Origin: Prorocentrum cordatum
Lineage: Eukaryota; Sar; Dinophyceae; Prorocentrales; Prorocentraceae
DNA: 64,000 nucleotides
Assembly: GCA_963575745.1 (NCBI GenBank)
Contig: CAUYUJ010013847.1
Span: 326,001-390,000, forward strand
Direction of reading: 5' to 3'
The notes below the pieces were generated by a model. That model saw only the letters and a program-made list of their open reading frames with translations. It ran no database searches and was not told the DNA's origin. The stretch's first letter is position 1. The number at the start of each line of letters is the position of its first letter. Shown here piece by piece: positions 1 through 12,010 of this stretch. A program made the translations under genes and the position numbers.

Positions 1-962
1 AGAGGGATGAGGAGAGATGTGGAGAACGAGGGAAAACCGCAGTGATGAGGATAATGGCCTCGAGGATGACGAGGGCAGAGCAATAACGGTTGATGGGAAT
101 GGGCAAGCGGCTTAGCGGGGTGCTACTCGTCCTCTTCCCTTTTTCCCTCCACTCCTCCACCGCCACCTTGCCACCAGAGTCCATGGTGAGGCCCTCGCGT
201 TGCTATCTCTGGGCTGCCTTCGGGCTATGTGCGCCCGCGTTGGGGCCTTCTTGTGACCTTGTGGGGCCCTCTTGGAGCCACGTTTGGCCCTCGGAGGGCA
301 ATCTTGGAGCCTTCGTGGCACATCTCGGGCACTTGTAAGCCATCTTCGGGTCGTCTTGCGCTCTCGCGGAGCCCTCTGGAGCCGCCCGGGGCTCCTCTCG
401 ACGCAATGTTGGGCCCATTTGAGGTACTCTTGGCGCAGTTCTGAGTCATGAACCATATTGCAGCCCTTTGGGTTTTAATAATATTATCCTTATTCCACAA
501 GTAGGCATAAGTAGTAACCAATATGTCGCGTTGATAGTTGATCATTATTCATATTTGGATTCTCGTGCGGTGCGTTTGTAGCCTGTTAGATTCCCAGGAA
601 CCATGAGGCTCTCGCATGTCCCGACGTCTGGGGGTGCACTAGGGTCGTCGCGAGGGCTCTTGGCCCCCCACCCCCCTCCCGAACGAGCCAGGGGAGGCTC
701 CGGGAGGGGAAGAACACTTAGGTGAGCCTGGGTGCCCCTGGGGCGAGGGGCCTGTGGGGCTGGGTTTCGTGTGTATGAAACATATTCGAAGTCTTAGGGC
801 TAGGACTAGGAATCAGGGTTCTGGGAATCCATTGGATTTATGTTGAGGCATTGGGTGCACAGCTGTCAGAAGTCATCCTGAATCGTTCGGGGGGTCCAAG
901 GCTCATGTGTTACAAATCGTGGTCCCTTTGACTTTAGTTTTCCGGACACGCGGCTACTGCAG
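1..962. other. Non-genic leader with imperfect G/C-rich repeats
   Basis: No reading frame here has recognisable protein character. Positions 190-430 are an irregular run of short units of the type GGGCCCTCTTGGAGCC, also seen at 37.9-38.8 kb and, on the other strand, at 16.0-16.15 kb. Positions 431-960 are ordinary mixed sequence. It ends in GGCTACTGCAG at 962, which looks like an intron acceptor for the gene that follows, so an upstream exon may lie in this stretch or outside the window. Confidence 0.5.
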
Positions 963-3447
963 TTGTTCCAAACGATTGCGCTCAAGGGCCTCGCATCCTT
1001 GCATGAATTCCATTCGGTGAGATTTGATTTCGCGTTTCATGGCGGTCGGCATCGTCCGCCCTCCACCGAGGATCTATTGACGGCGTGGGGATTTGATCAG
1101 AATCTATATTACATGTTCAAACACTTGGAGCCTGAACAAAATATCATCACCTGTTTGGGCGCTATGATCAGGGCGCATGCGTTCCCCAACAGCAACAACT
1201 TTTGCGCGACGGGTGAGTTCAACGAGGGCATGCTGAAAGAAACTATGAACAAACTACTTGGGTACGGCTTGGTAGAATACAAAGGAGAGCAGGCGGGCAC
1301 CACTGAATGGCAACTCACCCGAGCTGGATCTAAAGCAGTCGTTCCAATACGGAGACTTGTGGGTCGCGGCCCTGCTGTCACCAAGAGGCCCGCGGATCAC
1401 ATCCCCATCACCGACCTTACCACTTTAGAATTGCTCGATATGCTTCGACGGGAGGGTTGGACATGGGAGCTCAAGCGAAAAGGCAGAGAAGCAGAACCAT
1501 ACGAGCATGGGAAGTCAAGCAAAATATTCCGCACCACTGGTTTGAAATTGCTAGGGGCATATGCTCATTGTCTCCTGATGGCAGAAGATATTGCCCACAT
1601 TCACGGGATTGTGAGGATTGAGCACGGCAAGAAAGCATCGTACTACACTAAGTTGTTGAAGTTCGATGCTCGTCCTGATCCAGATGGCGAATCTCGACCT
1701 GCCTTATGTTTGGACGATCCATTTGGTGGGGCTGTTCCCCTGGAGGACGCCGAGGCCGCAGATCTAGGTGGCGCTATGGCAGACGAGCTGTTTGGTAAAA
1801 GCGACGAAGGTAATGATGAACATGGAGAGGACGCAGAAGAGGAAGACGATGATTTCTTGGAGGATCTCTTCGATGACGAAGGTGACGACTCAGGCGGCCC
1901 CCCTGGCGGCCCAGGAGGATCAGACGGTCACGGCGGAGACGGGGGAGACGGCGACGGCGGCGCCACGGGTGGAGCAGAAGTTCTGGTCGTTGAGCCGTCG
2001 CCAGCTTCGCCGCGGTCGCATCATGGAGGTACGGCTACGCCTGTGGGCGGCACAGCTACGCCTGTGGGCGGTATGGCTACGCCGCTGCCACCGCCGTCGC
2101 CGCGCTCTCCTGAACCTGAAGAGTGTGACGGCGGCGCGGACTCACTTGTGGTACTACCGGTCGTCTCGCAGGAGGAACCTGCTCAGTATTCACCTTCCCC
2201 TTTGTCTCGTGAGCCTGGTGAAGGGGGCGGTGGTTCCGACGTACGTGGTGGCGAAGCTGAACGCAGCCCGACTCCAAGTCCAGCACCAAGCCAGCACCCA
2301 GACGACGCTGGGGCTGATGACTCCCCAGAGCCACCCCCAGATCCTCCACCTCCTGCTGTGCGCCATCGACGGGACGAGAATCACCGTTGGGGACAATTTC
2401 TCATGACGTGGGTAGTGCCATCAGCAGTGCGTGGTCCCCGTGGTGGCTGGCAGGCTACGTGCCCTCATCACAAGTTGAATGACAGAACTAGTTGCACCAA
2501 ACGAGTGAATATTCGTGCTGACGAGGATTCTGGCAGAGTGCTTTCGATGCTGAAAGCGTGGTGTTTGCATGGCGGCCTCGTGCACTACAAGAGAGACCAC
2601 GGTGCCATCGATCCCCGAGACTTACCTATTTTTTCAGAGGAGGTCCCCCGGGCTGGGCAAATGGTAGTCAAAGAAACCCAAGTCTCGTCAAGCGTCAAGC
2701 TCAAGGAGGGCCAGGGTATTTTGCGCACATGTCCTTCGCAAGCGTTGCTGTCTCGGGCCCTGGGCATGGCGCCCAAGCAGGCAGGACGCCTCTGGTTGAG
2801 CAAATCACCCTGGGCCCCTTTGAGCTTGACCACACTCTGTCTGCAAGTCTCCCCTCTCTACTTCTATCATCCTCGTGCCCCTTCATGTGTAATCCTTCGT
2901 TTGTCTCTCTCTCTCTCTCTCTCCTTTCTTTCAGTGCCTCCGTTTATGTCCTCCCTGCCGGGCCACTCTCGCTCCCTCTTTCCCTGGACCTGGCTGACCC
3001 CCAAATGTTTCTTCGAGCCTTAACCCCCCTTGAGCTCCGCGAAGGAGGGGAGCCCGAGAGAGGGGAGGGGAGGGCAGGGGAGGTCCGATGACGTAAGGAC
3101 GGAAGCGGAGAGCGGAGGGCCGTGTCGCAGCCCAGGCTCTCGACGAGGAGCTCGCGAGGCTCCCGCCGCCGACGGCCCCGCCGCTCTCGGACGAGCAGCT
3201 GGACGCAGAGGCGGCGGCTGCGGGTGGACGCGGCCGAGGGCGAGGAGGGCGAGGAGGACGAGGCGGAGACCCAGGCCGGGGCCGAGGGCGAGGACGCCGC
3301 GGCCGAGGCCGCGGTCAGGCTGGCCGGGGCCGAGGCGGCAGAGGCCGCGGCGCCGCCACGAGCGACGAGGACGAGAGCTCCAGCGGGAGCGGGAGCACGT
3401 CCAGTTCGGACTCTGACTCGGATTCAGGGTCGGACGATTCAGACTAA
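963..3447 (+). CDS. Spliced protein: winged-helix-like, Cys/His domain, RG-rich and acidic tail (5' partial)
   Basis: Exons are 963-2715 and 3131-3447, joined in phase 1 across a GT-AG intron. There is no ATG at 963; the frame opens just after a CAG, so an earlier exon is likely (first in-frame ATG at 1113). Residues about 60-140 look like a winged helix (...LLGYGLVEYKG...WQLTRAG). A second conserved-looking block (LELLDMLRREGWTWE) ends near residue 240. Then comes a long acidic/Pro/Gly linker (about 265-465). Next is a compact domain with CPHHKLNDRTSCTK and a later AWC, possibly metal-binding. The last exon has no ATG. It encodes about ten RG/RGG repeats followed by SSSDSDSDSGSDDSD and TAA, the style of an RNA-binding tail. 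From memory, this architecture recurs as a dinoflagellate multicopy family of unknown function. The splice gives one continuous frame, which is the best evidence that the model is right. Confidence 0.6.
2716..3130 (+). other. GT-AG intron of the first gene
   Basis: The 415-nt intron runs from GTATTTTG to GTGTCGCAG. It contains a CT tract near 2905-2930 and a GGGGA-rich stretch near 3045-3080. The upstream exon ends in CAG-G and the next begins CC-CAG, giving Q-A-Q in frame. Reading through instead gives a low-complexity tail that stops at 3023. Confidence 0.6.
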
Positions 3448-5490
3448 ACAGGATCTTTTCTTCTTCTGTCATTTGTGATCACTACAAGTGTACCGTTGTT
3501 GGAGGACAGTGTTGCGTGCATCTTCCCATGGCCCATGGGCCCAGTTGCTCTTTTTCCCCTGCCCCCCCGATTGCTCTTTTTGCACGCCCCCCACGAGCAA
3601 AGTGCCACCTTTGGGGCAGAACGTACTCAGCAGCGTTACGCAGTTACGATAGGGGGGCACGATGGGGAGCCACGATTCGTGGATAGAGATAAGACTCAAC
3701 AGGGTATGAGTATTAGGATATATATATATATATATATATACTAGGGGTTGCGTCTACTGATCTGAGACTTGGATCGTTATGTTACGCCCCTTTCACGTGC
3801 ATCTTACACGCCTCTCACGCGCCTCTCACACGCCGCCCACGGGCTTAGGATGCTTCTAAGGTCTAGGGGGTGGGCTCCGGGGGTATACGTTCTGATACAT
3901 GGGGCTACGTCCAGCGCATCTCACACGCCTCTCACGCGATTCTCACACGCCGCCCACGGGCTTAGGACCCGTCTAAGGTCTAGGGAGTGGGGTCTCGGGG
4001 TCTACGTTCTAATGCATGGGGCTACGTCTGCGCGCATCTCACACGCCTCTTGCGCGCCTCTCACAGGCCGCACACGGGCTTAGGATGCGTCTAAGGTCTA
4101 GGGAGTGGGGTCTCGGGGTCTACGTGCTAATACATGGGGCTGCGTCCACGCGCATCTCACACGCCTCTCACGCGCCTCTCACACGCCGCACACGGGCTTA
4201 GGATGCGCGTAAGGTCTAGGGAGTGGGGTCTAGGGGTATACTTCCTAATGCATGGGACTACGTCCACGCGCATCTCACACGCCTCTCACGCGCCTCTCAC
4301 ACGCCTCTCACACGCCGCCCACGGGCTTAGGATGCGTCTAAGGTCTAGGGAGTGGGGTCTGGGGGTATACTTTCTAATGTATGGGGCTACGTCTACGCGC
4401 ATCTCAGTATCTGTTCTTCTTCTTGCAGACTAAACAGTATAGTTTCTTTTTCTGTCATGTGTGATCGCTACAGTTGCACCGTTGTTGGAACAAGCGAGGC
4501 GGCCGGAGTTGCAGATGACAGTGTTGCGCGCATCTTCCCATGGCCCATGGGCCCAATTGCTCTTTTTCCCCTGCCCCCCCGATTGCTCTTTTTGCACGCC
4601 CCCCACGAGCAAAGTGCCACCTTTGCGGCAGAACATGCTCAGCAGCGTTACGCAGTTACGATAGGGGGCACGATGGGGAGCCACGATTCGTGGATAGAGA
4701 TAAGACTCAACAGGGTATGGGTATTGGGATACATATATCTATATACATATATTAGGGGCTGCGTCTACTGATCTGAGACTTGGATCGTCGTGTTACGCTT
4801 CTTTCACGTCCATCTCACAAGCCTCTCACGCGCCTCTCACACGCCGCACACGGGCTTAGGATGCGTCTAAGGTCTAGGGAGTGGGGTCTCGGGGTCTACG
4901 TTCTGATGCATGGGGCTACGTCCAGCACATCTCACACACCTCTCACGCGCCTCTCACACGGCGCCCACGGGCTCAGGATACGTCTAAGGTCTAGGGAGTG
5001 GGGTCTGGGGGTATACTTCCTAATGCATGGGACTACGTCCACGCGCATCTCACACGCCTCTCACGCGCCTCTCACACGCCTCTCACACGCCGCCCACGGG
5101 CGTAGGATGCGTCTAAGGTCTAGGGAGTAGGGTCTGGGGGTATACTTTCTAATGTATGGGGCTACGTCTACGCGCATCTCAATATCTGTTCTTCTTCTTG
5201 CAGACTGAACAGTATAGTTTCTTCTTCTGTCATGTGTGATCACTACAGTTGCACCGTTGTTGGAACAAGCGAGGCGGACAGAGTTGCAGAGTACAGTGTT
5301 GCGCGCATCTTCCCATGGCCCATGGGCCCAATTGCTCTTTTTCCCCTGCCCCCCCGATTGCTCTTTTTGCACGCCCCCCACGAGCAAAGTGCCACCTTTG
5401 CGGCAGAACATGCTCAGCAGCGTTACGCAGTTACGATAGGGGGCACGATGGGGAGCCACGATTCGTGGATAGAGATAAGGTCTACGTCTA
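3438..5490 (+). repeat. Higher-order tandem array built from the first gene's 3' UTR plus ~115-bp units
   Basis: A block starting CAGACTAAACAG and running through TCTTCCCATGGCCCATGGG, CCCCGATTGCTCTTTTTGC and GGGGAGCCACGATTCGTGG occurs at 3438-3760, 4427-4775 and 5204-5480. The first copy begins at the stop codon of the preceding gene. Between blocks lie arrays of 115-130-bp units (CATCTCACACGCCTCTCACG ... GGTCTAGGGAGTGGGG) at about 3777-4410 and 4788-5190. Spacing between blocks is about 990 and 777 bp. Frames across this region are repeat artefacts. Confidence 0.85.
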
Positions 5491-6394
5491 GGGAGTTGGG
5501 GTCTGGAGTTATTGATTATCATATGTTGGGTCTGAGGCATAGGGGTATCGGAGTCTAGGGCATTGGGCTCCAGGAGTCTACGGGGTCTGGGAATCTAGGG
5601 ATGCCCAACCGTGCCCAGAGAGGCGCCAGTAGAAATGTGGGGTCACTCGGCACTTCAGGCAACGAGCCTGACAAGGCAGGGAGCATGACGCAGACCGATG
5701 GGCCACCAGCAGGAGGCAAGCCTCGAGCTGCTGATCCAATTCGACGGTGGACGCGTGGGCAGATGTCACCCCTCGGCATGTCGGCCGGGCCGGGCCCGGG
5801 ACGGGGATGCCCTGTATGGCAGTGCCAGAAGTTCTACAGAGAATAGGGACTCAACACACGAGGTAAGCGAGGAGGATCAGGAGAGTCAGGAGATGGAGGA
5901 GGATGGAGACGGAGAAAATATGTAAGATGTCCAGGTCCTGAGAGGCGGAGGAACGAGGAGATGACAGGATGGAGGGGAGGATGTCTGATAGTGCTATCGC
6001 GGATGCAGTGCGATCACTCCTTCTGTTTGATCTGGTTTCTGTTTTGTCGAGTGCACCATGGCCAACAAACCAGACAATCATGCAGGAAGCCAGCCGGGCT
6101 GCCAACCAGCCGCCCACTAGACAGAACCAGCCAGCTAGACAAGAGCAAGACGTTACTATCCCCGTCTTTATCTTCTTACCCTGTCTCTCCAACCCGTCCC
6201 TCGTCGTCCCAATCCTACTCCCCATCTCCATTCCACCATACTCATCCTCATCCTCATCGTCCCTGGGTCTCCCTCCTGCGATTCTACCTGCGGGCCCATT
6301 CCTCACTCCTCCTATTCCGCTGCACTGCACTTCCTCACCTCCAACTCCACTCATCTCGCCCTGATCCCTTCCTCGTATCTCCCTCCTCTCTCCC
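5491..6394. other. No gene recognised
   Basis: Mixed sequence. The frames at 5.6-5.9 kb and 5.96-6.36 kb show no family character, apart from the short LLIQFDGG near 5730, judged to be chance. CT-rich stretches occur at 6170-6400. Confidence 0.4.
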
Positions 6395-6496
6395 TCGACA
6401 TACATATATCCATACATACACATTTACATACATGCATGCATACATACTTAAACATATACACACATGCATATTTGTATACGCACATACATACATACA

Positions 6497-6530
<34 letters not shown>

Positions 6531-6740
6531 CATACATACATATATACATACGTACATGCGTACATACATACATATACATACACACATACATACGAGCACA
6601 CATGTCTATCTATATCTATATACATATGTATGCACACACATGCAACCATACATACGCAACAACAACCATACACACATAAATATACACATACCTATAGACA
6701 TGCACACATGACTGCTCTCATACATAAATGCATACATGTC
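6395..6740. repeat. (CATA)n microsatellite
   Basis: Long interrupted CATA/TACA tetranucleotide array. The ORFs over it (HTYIHTYI or MYVCMYVC types) are translations of the repeat. Confidence 0.95.
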
Positions 6741-7627
6741 GTTATCACGACCAACCGACCGTAAAGTATTTTCGCGACCGAATTCTGACAATGTTTATCA
6801 GACCCTTACTTGCCTTATCGTTGTCGGCGCAACCGCACTATACATCTGCAAACGTTCATGCATTCGAACAGAATCTGCTCTACCAAGCCTTACGGATGAC
6901 ACGTGTTCTGCTCCGCGCTATTCTAGTCATCGCTACGCCACTCCAGCATACTGTACTCCAGTCTCTTCAGCTACTCGGCGCACCTCGTGGGCGTCAGCTT
7001 CCTCCATCGCAAAGGGGGGCGCACCCAAACCACGCAGGCACATGTTCGACCTGGAACAACGCACAACATTACAAATGAACGCATGTTCACAACATTTCGC
7101 ATGTTTGGCACACTCGATGTGACGTTCACTGCGCTTGCGCTGGGTTCCACGGTCACAGCTGACACCATGTGCGGCCATGGCAGTAATAATGCGACGCGCG
7201 TGTGCTTTACCTGAGCCAGTCACACATCGTCCGCATTTGTGCGAAACAATGGCACTGAAGCAACAAATGTTCGTTTCGCTGCTCAAAGTCCCGATTCTTT
7301 CCCGAAAATACAGCACACGATCAATAAAAATGCGTTCGGTTGTGTCACGACGGTTTTATTTTGTTTTGCTTCTGAAAATTGTGCAAATGAGCGCGCGCAT
7401 GCGCAGCGCGCAGAAAACAACCCGACTGGGCCCAACAACTCCAGCAAAAACGAAAAACGTTTGAACCCAGGCAGAACAAACAAGAATTGATAGAGCATTT
7501 CGAATTCTGATGCGAAGACAACGTTTTTAATGTAAAACCAATGCAAAACACGCACAGTACACCCAAACAAGGCACCAATCGATGCGCGACAGCCCCAAAG
7601 CAAGTAGGGACCTCAGGCGCTGAAATG
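6741..7627. other. No gene recognised
   Basis: AT-richer, non-repetitive sequence with only short unrelated frames on both strands. Confidence 0.4.
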
Positions 7628-7776
7628 TGACTCGGTCGGGCTCGGTCGGGCGCGGTCGGGCGCGGTCGGGCGCGGTCGGGCGCGGTCGGGCGCGGTCGGG
7701 CGGTTTGGTCGGGCGCGGTCGGGCGCGGTCGGGCGCGGTCGGGCGCGGTCGGGCGCGGTCGGGCGCGGTCGGGCGA
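7628..7776. repeat. 10-bp tandem repeat, about 14 units
   Basis: Nearly perfect direct repeats of GGTCGGGCGC, with one 6-bp slip at about 7700 (GGCGGTTTGG). The 10-bp period keeps all frames open for a short distance (TAPDRARPRP and similar). Confidence 0.95.
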
Positions 7777-9594
7777 CGCGCGTGCGAGGGGCAGTGGGCC
7801 CTGATTCCAGACCCAATGAAATAACAACACTCGCGGTGTACAAATTGTCAATTTCCACAGTTTACAGCACAAAACGCATGGAAAAAACTACGTTTTGTTT
7901 TTTTTGCGCGCGTTTCGCTGTGACCACGCATTTTTTTATTTTTTTCAGCATCGAACCCCTTTAATCAAAAGGATGGTGCACTAGACATACGAAATCCAAT
8001 AAATTCCGACACGTGTCTTACGATTTCTTGTCCGCGGTGGAACAATATGACGCATTTTCGTTGCGACGCGCGCAGCGCAAACGGATTCAAAAATAAATGG
8101 TGAGCACCGCGAAAAACGCACTGGCGACAAAGAAATTCCATCACAACGACACCCAACATCACAATTCCAGAAATTGAAGAGCTGGAAATACATGTGATTC
8201 GTGCGAATTTGACTTTACACGGACGCGACCGCATGACGACAACACAGGCATGTATAAAACACTCGAAACGAAACGGTAACACATAAACAGATTAAGATCG
8301 TAAACGAAACAATCGCGACCGGCCGCAATGACCGCCTCTTCATTCGCATCTTCCGAAATAGCGAATCGCATCCCTTTAATGGAGGCGCCAGGACTTGTCC
8401 TGCCGCTATCGCCTGGGGCCAACCGAGCGCGCGCGTTCCTGTAGACGACGACGTGAAGACTAGGTGGTGGGTTGTGGGTTCATGAGTTGCTTAATCCGTG
8501 ATGTATTGGCTGGCGGTATGTTCGTTGGTTGGATGATTGGTTGATTGATGTGTGTTGGCGGCGACCATGCCGATGGTGCAATGCCCTATGTTGCACGGGC
8601 CCGCGGTCCCGCGGCCCACGCCTAACGCGCAAGAGCTCCAGTTAAATGTTTTAGACGGAGATTTAAACCATGATTTTCGCGCGCCGCGGCAGATACGCGC
8701 ATTTCATATGCATCATTAGGAGGTTGGCGGCTGGAGTTGGTGATCCGCGCGGCCCCGTCCAATTGGCTACCGACGCATCAACGAGCGCGCGGGTCGCGCT
8801 GGTTCTGCTCCTGCGCGGCGCAACGCTGAAGGCGGATACACGCCAGCTTCGCGCAAGGGGCCGCGCGGCATAGCGTTGCGGCGTGCGCCGAGGCCGGCGT
8901 CGGCGCAGAGTTGCCGATCATTGCAGGGCTAGACCACGTGTTCATCACACGCAGCCCTTGCGCGAAACCCGAGGACGACAAGTTACTCCTGTTGGGTTAT
9001 GTTGCGACGCCGGGCGGGCCGCGGGAATCAGCAAGCCGCGAGCTTGCAAGTCTATCGGCGCGGCGGCGCGGCCAGCCGACTACCCACCCATACTTGAGAA
9101 CTATGCATTCATGGAAGGGCGGGTGCGCAATCTTGCGCGGCGCAGCGACAGGCAGGCGGTCCGCGCGCGTCGATTTTGACCCCGTCGTGAAGAGGAGGAG
9201 CGGACCTCCGAAGAGAGCCCGCCTCCGAATCACTTCGCAGAAGCGACCATCCCCGCGGGTGGGATTCCAACAAGTCGCCCCTTAGGTACGGGCTGATCGG
9301 CAGAGACCTGCCAGGGCTGAGGCTAATCCCTCGTCTCGCGCAAGCCAACCAGCCGCGGCCCCGCAGAAAGCGGGCGCGCGGCTGGCATGGCCTTCACACA
9401 TTCTCAGATCGTGAATCGGGTAGCCCAGCAGCCCGGGCGTCGGGCAGGCCGCCGACAAACGCGACGGCATGATCGGCAATGGCGAAGCGGAAGCGGAGGA
9501 GGGCCCCGCGAGTCCCGCGGAGGGCGAAGAGGGCATCGGGGAAGCCGAGCGCGCTTCGACGTCGCAGACTTCCAGGCTCCTTCCTTCCATCCCC
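7777..9594. other. No gene recognised
   Basis: 7777-8660 is AT-moderate with T-rich runs at 7895-7945. 8660-9594 is GC-rich with only short frames. I see no domain, splice-consistent gene or RNA gene. Confidence 0.4.
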
Positions 9595-9805
9595 CATCCT
9601 CATCCCGTCCCTCCCCCCCTCCCTCCCCCTCCCCCTCCCCCTCCCCCTCCCCCTCCCCCTCCCCCCCTCCCCCTTTTTGTTCCTCCCTCCTCTTCCTCGT
9701 CCACCTCCCCATGCAGCGTTTTCCTACTGTGGCGCTTCGTTCGGCCCCCCTCCCTCCACCTCCTCTCCCTCCCCCCCCTCCCCATCCCCCATCCCCTTCC
9801 ATTGA
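9595..9805. repeat. (CCCCCT)n pyrimidine tract
   Basis: Hexamer CCCTCC/CCCCCT array, purest at about 9608-9675, followed by C/T-rich DNA. ORFs of the PSPSPSPS or GEGEGEGE type are repeat translations. Confidence 0.9.
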
Positions 9806-11319
9806 TGAAGCGCGGCGGCGCTCGCCGCTGCTGTCACGCGCGCGGAACGCGACTAGCCATTGGCCCGAATCCAGGATCGTGGCCGCGCGAAGTGCGGCCC
9901 CGCGGGAGCCGGGCGGAGCTGCGGCCCGCGCTGGTCGCAGATTTGGCCGCGCGGCACAGCGGCGCGGCGATGCTCCGCGGCAGCCGCGGGAAGACGCCCT
10001 TGCCGCCGTTCGCGCTCGGCCGCATTCTGCGAGCACGAGCTGGGTCGCGAAGTGACGTGCCTACCTACCCAGACAGCAAAACTTGTCTTCGCTTGTCCAG
10101 CGGTTGCAGCGCGACTGCTCGCTGGCAGCCCATGGGGTCCATCGGCGCATTTAGGGGGCCCATCGACGCACATCGGGGGCCATAGAAGCCGGCCCGCATT
10201 GCTCTTCGATGGGGAAGGAAGGGGGAAGGGGGGAGGCGAAGCTGGCAGACGCGGGGAAGCCCTTCCCGCGCGGGGCCCCTGCCGATGCCAAGGGCCAAGG
10301 GCCAAGGGCAGAGCCCGCGCCCCATGGGCCTCCGCGGCGACGACCAAGGCACACCGCCGCAGGCCGCGGCCGCGGGCAGATTGTTGGAGGCCCCCGCGCG
10401 GTGGCACGGTCGCGGCCTGCGGCCCGCAGCGGCGACGACAGCTGGGGCCAGCGCAGCCTCCCCGCCCTGGGACGGCAGCGAAGGAAACTCGAGCGCGCTC
10501 GCATCCCGTCGCCCCGCCCGCAAGGACGGGGCCCCGCCCCTCTTTCGCTCGTAGCCTATAAATGTAGCCCAAGGCCCTCCACCCAGCGGGACCAAAGCCA
10601 TAGCGCTCCACCCATGGGCCCATGGGGCCCCGCCCACCGTCCACCCATTGGGCATGGGCTTCCGAAATGGGATCCGCCGATAAGGACTCACCCATGCGGC
10701 CCCGCCAACCTTTCCCCGCCCATAAGGCGCCGCCCACGTGGGTTTCACCGCCGCACGCGGTGCCCCCCTCAAGAGGCTTAGCCCATGCGGCCCCACCGCC
10801 CCACCCAGGGTGCCCCACAGCGGCGCCGCCCCGTGGCCCATGGATTACACCCTGTCGGACGCGCCCAGTGCCCCATCGGCGCAACAGAGAAGTTATTGCA
10901 TCTGCCCCATCCCCCATCCCATTGATCGCCCCCTCGTCTCTTGAATTGAGTTCCAGGGGTTGCACGCCGTGGATTGCGCCCCACCTGTCGCACTTCATGC
11001 GTTGCAGCCAGGAAGCTACATTCCACGCGTTGCGCTATTGGTTGTGATCTTGCCGTTGGCCATGGCCCAAGCTTGAGTTTCTAGATGTCGCGTTTGGTAT
11101 TCGTCGTTCGTCATTCGCCCCCCTGCTGCAGCATTAAACTTGAATTGTGCACGAATGTTATTTCATTCGCCCTGCGGTCTTGCCGTGCGCGCGCAACAAA
11201 GGATATAGTTCATGTTGCGAGTGCCACTGCTAGCCATGCACATGTATAAGTTACTATATACCGTTCGCGCTCATTACTAGCCCTAGCCGTGCACACGTGT
11301 CACGCACATGCCATACATG
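9806..11319. other. GC-rich non-genic DNA with CCCATG/GCCCCGCC motifs
   Basis: The frames are long on both strands but strongly compositional (Ala/Arg/Gly/Pro) and mutually overlapping. Positions 10590-10860 carry an irregular series of GCCCATGCGGCCCCGCC-like motifs about 25-60 bp apart. 10900-11300 shows nothing recognisable. Confidence 0.45.
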
Positions 11320-11398
11320 TATATTCATACACATATACATGTATATATACACATATATAGACACATATGTATACATATATATATATATATATATATTG
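11320..11398. repeat. CATA/TA microsatellite
   Basis: Interrupted ACATATAC units passing into a pure (TA)n run at about 11378-11396. Confidence 0.9.
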
Positions 11399-11778
11399 CT
11401 CCATACCCTTTCCACCCACCCCCGCCCTCGCCTAGGTCCCATCACATCCCGTGGTCGTCCCGCCTCCCCCCGTCCCCGCTCGTTTCTTCCCTCTTCCCTC
11501 TCCCCTTCCTCCTCGCCCCTCCCTCCCTTTCCCGTTCGTAGTTCTCAGTCGTTATCTTCCTGCGGCAATTGTGTACTGCCGTTTGTTCTAGCATCGGACT
11601 GTTGTCTGTGCCACGGACACGAGATTCGCCCGATGTGTCGCTATGATTGTCGGGAACAGCCGCTGTTCGAGATCAGGATTTCGTAGCGCGATCTTGCTTC
11701 AGGTTTGTGAGAACGCGACCAGTTTCCAAGCCCCCCTCAGACTTTCGCCACTGCCACCTGCCAGCCTGGCCGTGCGCC

Positions 11779-12010
11779 ATGGCGGGGAATTGGGAGGAGA
11801 TGTTTGGTTTCGGGGAGGCTTCTCCTGCTGACAAAGGGGCCTCGGCTTCTGGTCTCGGCGCTGGCACGCCGAGGGGTAAGACCAAAGCAGGAGGGGAGCA
11901 GCAGCAGTTAACTCCGACGGGATCCAGGTTGGCCAAAGGTTCTCGCCGGGCCAGAAAGAGAAGCCAAGACGGCGAGACAGGCGGTGGCGATGTGGACCCT
12001 GGGGAGCAGC
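11779..12010 (+). CDS. Possible first exon, MAGNWEEMFGFGE... (hypothetical)
   Basis: An ATG in good context (GCCATGG) opens a frame reading MAGNWEEMFGFG, then Ser/Gly/Lys-rich sequence up to RARKRSQDGE. The N-x-W-x-x-M-F-G start resembles openings I recall in dinoflagellate multicopy proteins (W-x-x-x-F-G followed by a basic linker). The frame runs on into GGGGAG-rich repeat DNA at 12.05-12.15 kb, so the exon end is not determined. No downstream exon could be joined with confidence. It may belong to a gene ending before 13.4 kb or be a fragment. Confidence 0.3.

Noticed and set aside
5698-5830. LLIQFDGG resembling the start of an RNase H domain
   Set aside because: Only eight residues fit; no following Gly/Asn/Pro pattern or other acidic positions in any frame.
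6395-6740. Tyr/His/Met-rich ORFs in the CATA array
   Set aside because: Direct translation of a tetranucleotide repeat.
8883-10998. Long GC-rich ORFs on both strands (up to 381 codons)
   Set aside because: Mutually overlapping, compositional, no motif, and no splice-consistent neighbours.
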